Source: Prorocentrum cordatum
Lineage: Eukaryota; Sar; Dinophyceae; Prorocentrales; Prorocentraceae
Length of the DNA: 64,000 nucleotides
Direction: 5' to 3'
NCBI GenBank assembly: GCA_963575745.1
Contig: CAUYUJ010010446.1
Location: 904,589-968,588 of the forward strand
Each line of letters opens with the position of its first letter. Position 1 is the first letter of the stretch. Below the pieces are notes generated by a model. It was not told where the DNA came from. It worked only from the letters and a program-made list of their open reading frames with translations, and did not search any database. Of this stretch, positions 11,404 through 22,185 are shown in pieces. The translations under genes and the position numbers were made by a program.

Positions 11404-12639
11404 AACTTCCCGCCGCCGACCAGCTAATCAACCGGGCCCCCGCCCAGCTTCCGCCTCGAGGGGCAGGCGATCGCCGGATGGCGCCTCGGGCCGGATGGGG
11501 TAGAGCAGAGGTCCCCCCAGCGACCCCGCCAGGGAAAGTCCCCCCCCGCCCTCGAGGAGCGCCCCGCGGGTGGCGGAGCGGGGCGCGGGCCGGCGCCTGC
11601 GCGCCCGGAGGGCGAAGGGGGGCCTTCCCCCGCGGCAGGGCGCTGGGGGGAGGCGAGGAGGGGGCGCTTCGGCCTTTTCCCGTTATTTGCAACGGACCTG
11701 CCTCGGCCAAAACAGATTTACTCTCCTCGGCGCGGGCCCCATTGCCACCGAGCCTGCCGCCTTCCCGGAGGCAGCTGGCTGGCGCGGGGGTCTCTGCGCC
11801 GCCCCGGCCGCGCCGCCGCGCCCCTTCCCAGGGGCGGCGGAAGACTGGCGGGCGAAGTGCGGCCCCGACCCGCGCTCTCAGCCCGCAATGGAATTGGCGC
11901 GCCGCCCCTCCCCTGCCCAAGGGTCGGCGGCAGGTTGCCCCGCGCGCCCTTCCCTCCGCGCTCTGGCGCGCGGGCGGAGCCTGGGGGGGGGCGCGCGCCG
12001 TCTGGATGGCCCCCCTCTCGGGGCCCCCGGCCCCGCAGCGCGCTGTCGCGCGGGCGGGAGAGGAGGGGGCGCGCGCCATCGGGGTGACATCCCCGTTCTC
12101 CTCCCCCACGCCGCTCGCGGGAAGGCCCAGGAGGGGTCTCTCGCAGGCGCGGGCTGGCGGTCGGCTTCGCTCGACGCGGCCCCCGTCGTCGCGTCGCCGC
12201 CCCCGACGCTTCCCGCCAGCTGGGGAGGTCGAGGCCCGGCGGCGGGCGCCGGCCCCCCCCCCGCGCAATTAGCGCCGCGAGCGCGGACGCAGCGCCGCAG
12301 GTGACAATGACAACCATGGGTTCAGGGTCCCCCTGCCCCCCCGCCCCACATGCAAAACGCGCGACCTGTTCGAGCCCTAGGCGGCTGCAGCCAGGGGGCG
12401 AGGGAGAGAAGAGAGAAGAAGCAGCGAGGGTAAGAAACAAAAAAAAAAAAAAAAAATCCAGGCGTTTAAAGCGCGGCCCAACAAAAACATTGGGATTTAC
12501 CACCCCCCCTTCGGGACTTAACGGGCCGCCTTCTGAGCGCTGCTTCCGCGCGTGATTCTGCGCGCTCGCCCATCCGACACATGGGCCCATGCCGTCCCAG
12601 GCAGTCTAGTCGTCGACCCCCATCTCACCCTCCGCGAAA
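11404..12639. other. GC-rich DNA without a recognised gene
   Basis: Dominated by ggggcgc and cgcgcc strings, with a poly-A run at 12438-12456. Open frames occur on both strands and give arginine, alanine and proline-rich products with no recognisable domain. Confidence 0.5.
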
Positions 12640-13285
12640 ACACGCGCGCGCTCGTTAATCAATCATCATCAGTTTCAAAACTCATGCAACGCACTGGAAG
12701 AAGCGCGCACGCGCGAGGCGGCGCGCGCGCATGCCAGAACCCTTCCACCCCCCCCCCGCGTCGCAAGGATCTCAGACTCGAGCGCCCCGATAACATGCAC
12801 AACCAATGGTTTCGCAACAAAAATGTTCAAGACAGCTTGCGCCCGCGCTCTTGCGGAGTCTTCTAAGAACCATAGTTTCTGTTACGTTCTCATCATGCGC
12901 GACCAGACAGGCGCCCTCCCTCCCCCCCATCGCGCGCGCCCTTGCGCGCGCGATGGCGCGCCCTTGCGCGCCCTTGAGCCAGATCATTCGCGCGCCCTTG
13001 CGCGCGCAAGACCGGTTTTCGCGCTATGTTTATTATTAATAGCTTTTGCGAACCAAATTGCTGGCTGGCGGGTGGGGTTGTTGCGCGAGCAGCGCGGTTG
13101 ACGACTCACTGCGAGCGACACTCCCAATCGCGCTGCAAATATTACGCCACATAGATTGCACCGCAAATTTTGCTCGACATATGTTGCACCATATCGATTG
13201 CACAGTACAGATCACACAACACATACTACACCACATAAATGGGTACCACACAGATTGCACCACGCTGTTCTGTTAGCCAGCGAGG
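12640..13285 (-). repeat. Inverted copy of the 1.25-kb tandem unit (left arm)
   Basis: Read on the minus strand this stretch repeats landmarks found in plus orientation downstream. It has the 'ctgctcgcgcaacaacccc...' landmark (13100-13055), a 'tttgcg' context, and the GCG-rich block with gcgcgcgc and 'tggtttcgcaaca' (about 12860-12690). The copies in plus orientation start at 13544. The segment 13120-13285 contains several degenerate copies of a roughly 21-base motif like attgcaccacatag. Confidence 0.55.
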
Positions 13286-13543
13286 ACCCGAAACATAATG
13301 TCTAGCAACCTATGCTGCGCAACAGATGTGGAGCAATATAATTGCAGGCTATGCGGCGCAGTATTTGCAGTGTAAGCTACGGGGTGGAATATATGTGGCG
13401 TCATCTACGGGGTGCAATGTACGCGGCGCCACTTATGGTGCGCACTCGACGTGATGCAATATGTTGCGTGGTGTGCTTCGTGCAAACTAAGCTGAAAAAC
13501 CGATGTGCTGCAATTTATGGAATGCAACTAATTTCTGTTCGCA
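13286..13543 (+). repeat. Right arm of the inverted duplication
   Basis: Degenerate copies of a motif like gtgcaat-tatgtggcgc run here. They are the reverse complement of the attgcaccacatag motif at 13120-13285. This places a centre of inversion near 13.28 kb. Confidence 0.5.
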
Positions 13544-13655
13544 CGGAGTTGTCCACTCCACTGCTCGCGCAAACATCCCACCCACCCACCCGCAACTTGG
13601 TTTGCAAAATCTCCTTTAAGACCGTGACGGTGGGTACCAAATGGCACTTGGCAAC

Positions 13656-14399
13656 GACAGCGACGCCGACGACAACAGCGACAACGACGACGACGACGCC
13701 GACAACGAGGACGATGACACCGACGACGTCTCCAACGACTTCGACGACGCCGACAACGACGACGACGACGACGACACCGACGACGACGACGACGACGCCG
13801 ACGCCGACGCCGACGACGACGACGATGGCAACGACGACGACGATGACGACGCCGACGACGACGACAACGACGACACCGACGACCACGACGACGACGTCAA
13901 CGACGCCGACGACGACGACGACGGCGACGACGGCGGCGACGACGACGACGCCGACGTCGACGACGAGGACGACGACGACGCCGACGCCGACGACGAAGAC
14001 GACGACGACGTCGCCAACGAAGACGACGACGAGGGAGGAGGGAGGACGACAACGACGACAACGACGATAACGACGAGGGAGGAGGGAGGACGGCGACGAC
14101 GCGAACGACGAAGAAGGAGGAAGGACGGCGACGCCGACGACGACAACGACGAGGGAGGAGAGAAAACGACGACGACGACAACGACGACGACGACGACGAC
14201 GGCGACGAAATAGAAGGGACGACGACGAGACGCCGACGACGGACGAAGACGACGACGAGGGAGGAGGGAGGACGACAACGACGACAGCGACGACAACGAC
14301 GAGGGAGAAGGGAGGACGGCGACGACGCGAACGACGAAGAAGGAGGAAGGACGGCGACGCCGACGACGACAACGACGAGGGAGGAGAGAAAACGACGAC

Positions 14400-14431
<32 letters not shown>

Positions 14432-14650
14432 CGGCGACGAAATAGAAAGGACGACGACGAGACGCCGACGACGCACGACGACGACGACGAGGGAGGAGGA
14501 GGAAGGACGACCACGGCGACAACGACGACGGAGACGACCACGACGCCAAAGAGGACGACGACGACGAACACGACGAAAGGCAGAGGACGACGTAGGCGAC
14601 GACGACGACGACGACGCGGGAGGAGGGAGGACGGCGACGACGACGACGAC
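13656..14650 (+). repeat. (GAC)n-rich microsatellite with an internal 226-bp duplication
   Basis: About 1 kb of imperfect gac/cga triplets interrupted by 'gagggaggaggga'. A block containing 'cggcgacgacgcgaacgacg' occurs at 14091 and again at 14317, so a 226-bp segment has been duplicated. Open frames on both strands (poly D, T or V) are artefacts of the triplet period. Confidence 0.9.
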
Positions 14651-15202
14651 GACACAAGAGCGCGCGCGCACGCTTTTGTTGAAAATCCGTGTTGCGAAAC
14701 CTTGGAATTTGGTAGGTTTTTTGGACGCGCGATTTTGAAATCCTTCCGAAACCGATGGGTTTTGAAGGATTTCGGCATACGCGCGCGACGACGCGCGCGT
14801 CTGCACTTCGTCCCGTTTTTGCAGAAGATTCTCGCGACGGCACACGCGCAAGGGCGTTCGACAGATTTCGACATGCGCGCGCGAAGCCCGTTTGGTAGCA
14901 TGTTGTGAAAATCTTGAAAAACCTATGGTTTTCTTAAGATTTCGCAAGAGCTCGCGCGGAAGCTTTTTTAGCAAATCAGTGTTGCGAAACCATGTGTTTT
15001 TGTATGTTTGTTTGGAAACTCGATTGCGACATCCTTCTGGCACTGAAGGTTTTTCTGAAGGATTCCGGCATGCGCGCGCGACGACGCGCGCGTGCGCACT
15101 TCGTCCCATTTGTTGCAAGGGATTCGCGAAAAAGTGCTATGCTCGAACAAAAAATGTCACCGCATAGTTTTTTTAAAAGGGAACCTCAGGGGGGGGAACC
15201 CG

Positions 15203-15252
15203 GTTTGGCTGGGATAATATGATTTCATATTTAGGATGGACGAATGTGCAGA

Positions 15253-15287
<35 letters not shown>

Positions 15288-15312
15288 AAATCATACTATC
15301 CCAGGGGGTGCC
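15203..15312. repeat. Imperfect inverted repeat with a (TA)n-(TG)n loop
   Basis: The arm 'gggataatatgatttcat' (about 15211-15228) is repeated in reverse complement as 'tgaaatcatactatccc' (about 15287-15303) with one mismatch. The loop of roughly 60 bases contains (AT)11 followed by (GT)5. The left arm is also the conserved 'ggctgggat' landmark of the tandem units, so the right arm and the TA tract look like additions. Confidence 0.7.
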
Positions 15313-15423
15313 GATAAGTCCGGGGGGGGGTAGAGTCTATTCTCTTTTGAGAAAGGAGAATCTAGGCGGCGCAATCAGCGAGGCGCGATCTACGCGGCGC
15401 AACTCACCCTGCCGAACTCGAAA

Positions 15424-16671
15424 TTGTCAACTCCACTGCTCGCGCAAACATCCGGCCCGCCTACCCGCAACGTGGTTTGCAAAACCCACGCGGCGGCGAT
15501 TGCGATTAGTGCTCTGCGTTGGCTGGTGCATCTCCGCGGCCGCGCGAGCCCGCGCACGCTCGCGCGCGCAGCGACCGGCAAGCGCGGCGCGACCGACCCA
15601 GCCACGGCGGCGCCGGGCACTTCCAGCGGACACTTCAGTGCGAATCGGCGACATGGGCGGACGCAGTAAAGTGGCAACGCCGACGACGGAAAACGCGACG
15701 ATGAGAGCGCCAATGATGATGGCGACGGCGGCGACGACGACGGCAAGGCCAATCGCGGCGCCGATGTTGACCGCGCTTACCGATAACGATGACGACGCCC
15801 TCGCGTCGGCGATAATGAGCCTGGAAGGAGTTCGACGCGCGCGCGCGGGCGAGTGGCCCGCGCGGCATCATGCGACGCGGGCCCCTCTCCACAGCACGCG
15901 CGCTTGGGCGTTCGAACTAGTTCGACGCGCGGCGCGGGAAGCCCGTCCGGCAGAATGCGATGGCAATGTTGGAAAACCTGAGGCGTCCCCGAGAATATGC
16001 CAGGGCGCGCGCGCGCAACTTCATCTTTTTGACAACCGATGTTGCAAAACCGTGTGACCTGTTATGCGTTCGGGTGGCTCGTTTTTGAACTAGTGGCGCG
16101 ACTTGAAGTGTTTTGAAAGGTTGCGGCGCGCGCGCGACGGCGCGCGCGCGTGCGCTGCGTTTCGCGATTGGCAAATCATCCCCGCGACAGCACGCGCGCA
16201 AAAGGCGTTCGAACGATTTCGACATGCGCGCGCGAGAAACCCGCCCGGGAGCATTTGCGCATGAGAATGTTGCGAAACCGTGTGTCATATGTTTTCGCGG
16301 CGGTCGGCTTTGAAACCCACGCGAAACTTATGCTGTTATAATGGGGCAGAAATTGTTGCATGCGCGCGCGACGACGCGCGCGTGCGCGCTCCTGTCTTCT
16401 TTCCGTTGCAGAGGATTCTCGCGCAATTCTGATATTTGGTGAACGGGCGCGCGCGTGTAATTTCTGTTGGTTGTCAAGGGACCGCGAAGGGGGGGGGGGG
16501 GGGATGCCGGCTGGCCTGGGATGGCATGAATTCCATTTTCGGATGGGCGCTGGGCCGGAACCATAAGCAACTTGCAAAACGAAAAGCACGCGGATCAGAC
16601 CGGGGGGAGGGGGGGCGAATCTATTCTTTCTGTATGAAAGAGAACCGATGCGGCGCAATGGGAATTTAACA
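15424..16671 (+). repeat. Tandem unit U2 of the 1.25-kb family
   Basis: 1248 bp from the 'ttgtcaactccactgctcgc' landmark to the next copy. Order: landmark (a) with 'cccgcaac..ttgcaaaaccca', a helix-coding module on the minus strand (15635-15845), the GCG-rich 'ttgcaaaaccgtgtg' blocks (16030-16430), and the 'ggcctgggatggcatgaa' landmark at 16513. This is the cleanest unit and gives the ancestral length. Confidence 0.7.
15635..15845 (-). pseudogene. Membrane-helix module, copy in U2
   Basis: On the minus strand this part reads through a segment with SRLIIADARASSSL, then a hydrophobic helix (NIGAAIGLAVVVAAVAIII), then LLRPPMSPIRTEV. The same order of motifs recurs in U4 and, more decayed, in U3. 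Conservation of a hydrophobic core and of the flanking motif between copies suggests former coding use, possibly as an exon. No start codon or clear splice borders are visible and no family is recognised. Confidence 0.4.
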
Positions 16672-16905
16672 ATGAGTTGACAAACTCCACGCCCGTGCAA
16701 ACGTCCCACCCACCCACCCGCTACATGGTTTGCAAAACCCATGCGGCGGCGATTGCGCTGAATGCTCGGCGTCGGCGGGCGCATCAGATGCGCCCGTCGA
16801 CGCCGAGCATGCTCGCGCATGCTCGCGCGCGCGGCGGCCAGCTAGTCTGACAAGACCGACGCGGCCGCGGTGGCGCTAACGGCTGGGCGCTTCCCAGCGG
16901 GCACT

Positions 16906-17110
16906 TCAGTGCGAATTGGTGACTTGGGCGAGCGCGATATCATGCCGACTCCGATCATGAGGGCGAGTCGCAATCATGAGGGCGGAGCCGATGGTGACAA
17001 TGGCGGCGACGACGACGTCGAGGCCAATGACGTCGCCGACGTTGATCGCGCCCGCCAGCAACGATGACGACGCCCTCGCGTCGACGATGAAGGCTCTCGC
17101 GGAAATTCGA
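16906..17110 (-). pseudogene. Membrane-helix module, decayed copy in U3
   Basis: Minus-strand reading gives FIVDARASSSLLAGAIN, then GLDVVVAAIVTIG, corresponding to the helix of the U2 and U4 copies. A charged residue now interrupts the helix, and the RPPMSP(I/T)RTEV motif is replaced after a frame change by a stop at 16906. It is the least preserved of the three copies. Confidence 0.4.
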
Positions 17111-18017
17111 CGCGCGCGCGGCCGACGCGCGCGAGTGGCCCGCGCGGCATCGCGCGTCGCGGATCGCGCGCCCCCCCCCCCCCCCCCACCACCCCACCCG
17201 CCCGCCCTCCCACGCCCCCGCCCCCGCCAGCCCCACCCCGCCCGCACATCGCGCGCGCAAGGGCGCTCGAATGAATTCGACGTGCGGCGCGAGCGACCCG
17301 CCTGACAGGATTTGATGGCAATGTTGGAACAGCCTATGGTTTCCTCAGGACTCCGCGAGACCGCGGGCGCGAGACCTCTGAAAACTGACGTTGCACAACC
17401 ATGTGGTGCAGTATGTATTCGGTGCGCTTGTGATTGAAATCTTTATACAAACCGCGGTGTTCGAAGGATTTCGGTGCGCCCGCGCGACGGCGCGCTCGCG
17501 CACTTCGCCCCATTTGTTATAATGGGTTCCTGCGACAGCACGCGCGCAGAAGGCGCCCCCGCGATTCCGAAATGCGCGCGCGAGAGGTCCGTTTGGCAGC
17601 AGCGCATGCAAAGGATGAAGCAACACGATGGTCTTCGCGGGAATTTGCAAGACCGCGAGCGCAAGTGCTTGTTTGAAAGCCCTTGCTGCGAAACTGTGCG
17701 TCGTTGCATGTTTTCGGGGCGCTCGGTTTTGAAATCCTTACGAAATCTATATCATTGCGGGGTTTCGGAATGCGCGCGCGCGAGCAGTTCGTCCTTTTTG
17801 CGAATGAATGATTATTGACAACTTGTGGTTTTTGATAAACGAGAGCCCGCGCATAACATTCCCTGCGAAGGGTGAAAATTGGGTCGGGGGGGGCCCAGGC
17901 CTGGCTGGGGCGGCGTGGATTCGCGTTCCGGATGGGCGACGGGCCAGAATCATGCGCGCGTTGAAATAAGCAACGCCCCGCATTTGCGGACGAGGGCGAG
18001 GGGGCGGCGGGGGCGCC

Positions 18018-18560
18018 TGCAGTCTGCTAGGCTCTGTAGAAGCCCGCCGCGGGCGCCAATTTTTTACGAGGCGCGCCGCGGGGTCGCCGCAGGCGCCGAT
18101 TTTTGGTTAAAAGAATGTGAGTGGGTCGCGGGGTGGGTCGCGAGCGGGTCGCGGGTGGGTCGCGGGCGGGTCGCGGGTGGGTCGCGGGTGGGTCGCGGGC
18201 CGGGTCGCGGACGGTTCGCGGGTGGGTCGCGGGGGTGGGTCGCGGGGGTGGGTCGCGGGCGGGTCGCGGGGGGGGTCGCGGCGGGTCTGGGGCGGATCGC
18301 CGGGCGGGTCGCGGACGGGTCGCGGGCGGGTCGCGGGCGGGTCGCGAGGCGGGTCGCGGGCGGGTCGCGGGCCGGGTCGCGCGGGGGCGACGCCGAACAA
18401 CCGCGACAAACAACAACCACAACAACAACAACAACAACAACAAACAACAACAATAATCCGATTCGTGGAAACCCACTTCAGCCACGCACCCAGGGGCAGC
18501 GACTGACCGTTCGGCCCCCTCACTTCGACGAAAAGGTGCACCATTGCCCCCTGGGGGGGT
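18018..18560 (+). mobile_element. Minisatellite-bearing repeat element, copy A
   Basis: Flanking and internal sequences match an inverted copy at 28895-29575. Order: 'gaagcccgccgcgggcgcc', 'gccgcaggcgccgattttt', 'gtgagtgggtcgcggggtg', a 270-bp minisatellite (18118-18390) built on gggtcgcgggc/t, an AAC-rich run (18405-18450), 'gattcgtgg', and 'cacgcacccaggggcag'. No open frame resembles a transposase. It sits inside unit U3, so it arrived after the unit arose. Confidence 0.6.
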
Positions 18561-18615
18561 AGATCCTGATGCTGTTTTATAACCGGGAATATACACGGCG
18601 CAGTTGGTTTGCGCG

Positions 18616-19600
18616 AGTGAGTTGTCAAATTCCACGCCCGTGCAAACGCCCCACCCACCCGCCCGCAACTGGGTTTGCAATGCCCACGCGGCGGCGATTG
18701 CGAATAATGCTTGGCGTTGGCCGGCGCATCTGCGCGGCTGCGCTAGCCCGCGCATGCTCGCGCGCGCAGCGGCCAGCTAGTTTTGCGCGATCGACGCGGC
18801 CGCGGTGGCGCGGACCGCCGTGCGCTTCCCAGCGGGCACTTCAGTGCGAGTCGGTGACATGGGCGGGCGCAGCATCAAGGCGACGCCGCCAACGGTAGAT
18901 GCGATGATGATTGTAGCGACGATGGCGACGATGATAGCGACGCCGACGGCGAGGCCAATGACGGCACCGATGTTGTTCACACCCGCCGATAACGATGATG
19001 ATCCCCTCGCATCGGCGATGATGGTTCTTGAAGGGGCTCGACGGATTCTTGCGAATGCACGCGCGCAGCGGTTATCGAGCTTATTGGACATGCGTGCGCG
19101 AGAGGGCCGCATGGTAGCATCTTAAAAGAAAGTTCAAACACCATGGCCAGTGAGAATTCACCAGAACGCGCGCGCAGGATTTTGTTGAAACCCGCTGTTG
19201 CGTATGTTTTACGTTTCGTGAGTCTCGATTTCGAAAGTCTTGCGAAACCTAGAGTTTTTGACATATTCCAGCATGCGCGCGCGACGATTCGCGCGCGCAC
19301 TTCGCCCCTGCTTCGCAACTGATTTCTGAAAGCTGCTGATGTTTGAAGCGAATGCTCACGCACAATATCTTATGCAAAAGATGCGGGGTCGGGGCGGGGG
19401 TGGGGGGGCGAACTCCGGCCTGGCTGAGATGGCATGAACTCATATTTCGGACGGACGCGAGCGATCGAACCACGCGAGCATGCCCATCGGCTGCTCGGCC
19501 CTGCGCAGGGCATGGGTGTATAAATCGACTACCAGCCAGACACCATAATGCATGTGGCACGATAAATGCAATACGAAAGAAATTAAAACTAACCCCGAGA
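18616..19600 (+). repeat. Tandem unit U4 of the 1.25-kb family
   Basis: Landmark (a) at 18612-18680, module at 18838-19065, one GCG-rich block (19180-19320) and the 'ggcctggctgagatggcatg' landmark at 19420. The unit fades into unrelated sequence near 19.6 kb. Confidence 0.6.
18838..19065 (-). pseudogene. Membrane-helix module, best-preserved copy in U4
   Basis: Minus strand: RTIIADARGSSSLSAG, then NIGAVIGLAVGVAIIVAIVA and further hydrophobic residues, then LMLRPPMSPTRTEVPAG. The helix is long enough to span a membrane. Together with the U2 copy it shows that the pattern IIADAR-x-SSSL / helix / LRPPMSP-x-RTEV is the conserved unit. Function unknown. It could be an exon of a host gene tandemly duplicated with its introns, or part of an undescribed element. 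Confidence 0.45.
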
Positions 19601-19624
19601 GAGGGGGGGTAGACCCGAATACTC

Positions 19625-19860
19625 TTCTAGAAACGAATATCTATGCGAGGCGGCGACGGGCGGCGACGAAGCGGCGACAGGGCGGCGACGGCGACGACAT
19701 GGCAACCAGAGCGGCAGACCAGCCCAGACGACGGACGGCGACGGGGCGGCAACGGCAACTACATAGCCGCCACAATGGCACACCGGCCCAAACGACGGGC
19801 GGCGACGAGGCGGCGACTGGGCGGCGACTGCGACTACATAGCTGCCAGCGGCGCACACCA
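19625..19860 (+). repeat. GGCGAC-type minisatellite
   Basis: Degenerate repeats such as gcggcgacgggcggcgacg with two inserted stretches sharing 'gcacaccagcc/ggccca'. No gene. 19861-19935 is unremarkable. Confidence 0.6.
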
Positions 19861-19935
19861 GCTGAATACCTTAGAACATGATTAAAAACCCGCAAACCAA
19901 GCATTGGCTGGGGACATAAATACATATATCGATAT

Positions 19936-19946
19936 TTACACATATG

Positions 19947-19990
<44 letters not shown>

Positions 19991-20004
19991 CACACATATA
20001 TATA
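19936..20004. repeat. (TA)n microsatellite at the 3' end of the LINE
   Basis: About 40 bases of perfect TA flanked by cacatatgtgaa on the left and ttcacacacatatatata on the right. It abuts the 3' untranslated end of the minus-strand LINE. Confidence 0.85.
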
Positions 20005-20054
20005 CACATTTCACTCGTATCTTGAGGAGTCCAGACGGGTCCCGCCGAACAGAC

Positions 20055-22185
20055 CTAGAAGGGCGCTCTAAAGTGCTCTAGAAGGGTCTGGGCAGCACGC
20101 CGTATATTGTAATGATGCCTCCCTAGAGCCTCCTCACTGTCGAGAGGGCCGAGAGCGGGGGCGGTGCGGACAATATTATATATGCGGTAAGCCTGCACAA
20201 TCCTCTCAACGATCTCGGGCGAAGGGTGACCATCGAGCCCAAGACGCGTGGAGGGACAAACAGGAGGCGGGTCAGGATGGCATACAAGCCTCCAAAGGAC
20301 AGGGCAGTAAATATAGCGCAACATGTCGTCTCGGCATTAAGCGCATTGGAATCTACACGGGCCGATCTCTGACGAATGCAAACGTGCGCTGGTGAGCCAA
20401 CCTCCTACTATCGTCTTCAGGACAGCACTTTGCCATGCTGGAGGGCCTCCGTTGCGAATGAGATCTCTGAGGGCATCCCAGAACGATTCCGAAAATGGGA
20501 GGGAGCTCCCAAGAGGCCATACGCATAGCAAGAGTGACGTGGAGGACGTCGGGGCAAAGAGCGAGGCGAAGAGAAGAGGAAAGGGATCTCTGCACCTTCA
20601 CGCGCCCCAGTTCCGAGGCTTCGGCAAGGGCGGACAGGGCAGCGCGGGCGGTCGAGGCGCGAGCCTTCAGAGGATATGCGGCCTTGCTGGCCTCAGAAAT
20701 GTGGACCACGATCGGTTTTGTTCTCCAAAAGACGGGCGACCACCAGCCAGAGCCCACCTCTGCGAGGCAGCCGAAGGCGAGCGTCGCCTCATGCAGCGCC
20801 TTGAGCAGGGACGACCAGTTGGTGACTGTGCTGATGGCTGTGCGCATGCGAGAGGCCAAGCTGAGGACTTGCATGCTGGCAGGCCGCAGCGTCGACCAGC
20901 TCCCAATTCCCAGAAGTCCCGCAAGCGATATTGACTGCGGTGGGAGATGCCAGAGCTTGTGCCACGCCCAAGCCTCTCGCCTGGTCAGCGCACGGGGCAG
21001 CGGCACCAGCTGCATCAAATAGCTGAGGACCGTGGGCACGCGCGAGTTGTAGATCACAGTTGTGAGGTGCACCGGCGCTCCCTCTCGAGCAAGGTCGCGA
21101 ATGCGGTGGATCCATTTGGCGCCAGCCTCCTGCCACACATCATCGATCGTGGCGCCTGGACCCAGGATGTAGCCCAGGTACTTGGCGAACGGAACAACGT
21201 CCATCTGCTCCCAGCCAGGCAGCTCCAGCGCAAGCCACTCCTTGATGTTTGCAGCCAGCTCCTCGGAGAATGCGGCGTTCAAGGGCGCGACCTTGCACTT
21301 GGCCAGCTTCAGGGCCAGACCTGCCGATGCCTGCGCCGCAGTGAAGACCCTGCGCAGGCGGAGAACAAGCCTGCGATCCTGCAGGACCGTGCCGACATCG
21401 TCCGCACAGACGCCCACCACGGAGGACTCCCAGTACTCAAGGATATGCTCCATGTGAGCCACGAAGGGGTTCATGGCGACGGCCCACAGGGACCCTGAAA
21501 GCGGGCAGCCCTGAGCGATGCCCGCCGTGACTAGCATGAAGCGACGCAGCTCGCCCTCCATGGATACGAAGGCCTGCGGCAGCCAGTGCATGCCCATGAT
21601 GAGCTGGCATAGGCCGCCCTGGAAGCCAGCTCGCAGCAGCACTGCGCGCAGGAAGGAGACGGCCAGGGAAGGGAAAGCGTTCCCGAAGCCGAAGAGGACC
21701 ATCATCGGCATGCGCTGGTCTCTGGTGGAGGAGAAGCCCACTCGACGAGCGGCTGTGTCGAGCAAGGTGATGTTGTCCAGGAAGTTGCGCCCAGGCAGGA
21801 ACCCCCTCTGAGAAGAGGGGGAGTGGCGCTCGATGTCAAACTTGATGAAGTAATTCACACTGGCGGCCAGCAGCTTCACATCCGTGTTCTTGAAGGCCAG
21901 AGGTCTCGTCGTGGATGTCGTGCGGGCCGGGCCCGATACCAGATCGTCAGCTTCGGCACCTTTGGGCAGGAACACCATCAGATGGTCGTTGAGGTCAGGC
22001 GGCGGCGGGAAGCCCTGCGCGACCTCGAGCCCCACCTGCGCCAGGTCTTCCAGAGGACGCGATGACCCACAGCAGCTCCAAGTATCATACGGCAGTCCGT
22101 CTGGGCCAGGTGCTGAGGCGCGAGCCCTCCGCGCCGCCCGCTGAAGATCGCGAGAGTCAGGTAGACATGTCCTCGAGGCCATCAA
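20055..22185 (-). pseudogene. LINE ORF2, reverse transcriptase and C-terminal zinc finger
   Basis: RT motifs appear in order: APGPDGLPYDTW, RPLAFKNTDVKLL, SQRGFLPGRNFLDN, FGFGNAFPSL (motif A, but the usual aspartate is glycine), GIAQGCPLSGSL (motif B), VGVCADDVG (motif C with its two aspartates) and KLAKCKVAP. Near 20495 the frame shifts by one base. The correct frame continues with SFWDALRDLI and reaches CRFQC, a stop at 20337, then in the same frame DDMLRYIYCPVLW. Together these make a CCHC-like finger typical of LINE ORF2 C-termini. The protein then runs to the end at 20055. A small shift near 22170 separates it from the endonuclease part. Confidence 0.88.

Larger units (their letters stand above)
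13544..15423 (+). repeat. Tandem unit U1 of the 1.25-kb family, expanded by a GAC tract
   Basis: Begins with the 'ttgtccactccactgctcgc' landmark followed by 'cccacccacccgcaac' and 'tttgcaaaa', shared with U2-U4. The middle part is replaced by the GAC tract at 13656-14650. The 3' part (14670-15180) has two copies of the 'ttgcgaaacc ... gcgcgcgacgacgcgcgc' block and ends with the 'ggctgggata' landmark at 15207. Confidence 0.65.
16672..18615 (+). repeat. Tandem unit U3 of the 1.25-kb family, with an inserted element
   Basis: Same landmarks as U2: (a) at 16672, module at 16906-17110, GCG-rich blocks at 17300-17830, 'ggcctggctggggcggc' landmark at 17895. It is longer (1944 bp) because a minisatellite-bearing element is inserted at about 18018-18560. 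A C-run with CCCA variants lies at 17170-17245. Confidence 0.65.

Noticed and set aside
9630-12304. Frames of 250-360 codons in the GC-rich block
   Set aside because: Stops are rare at this base composition. Products are A, R, P and G-rich and overlap in opposite strands. Only the C-terminal helix at 11225-11403 stood out.
13515-15118. Poly-Asp, poly-Thr and Ser/Val-rich frames over the GAC tract
   Set aside because: Direct result of a triplet microsatellite.
20392-22144. Plus-strand frames across the LINE
   Set aside because: They are mirror images of the minus-strand reverse transcriptase, whose motifs are unmistakable.
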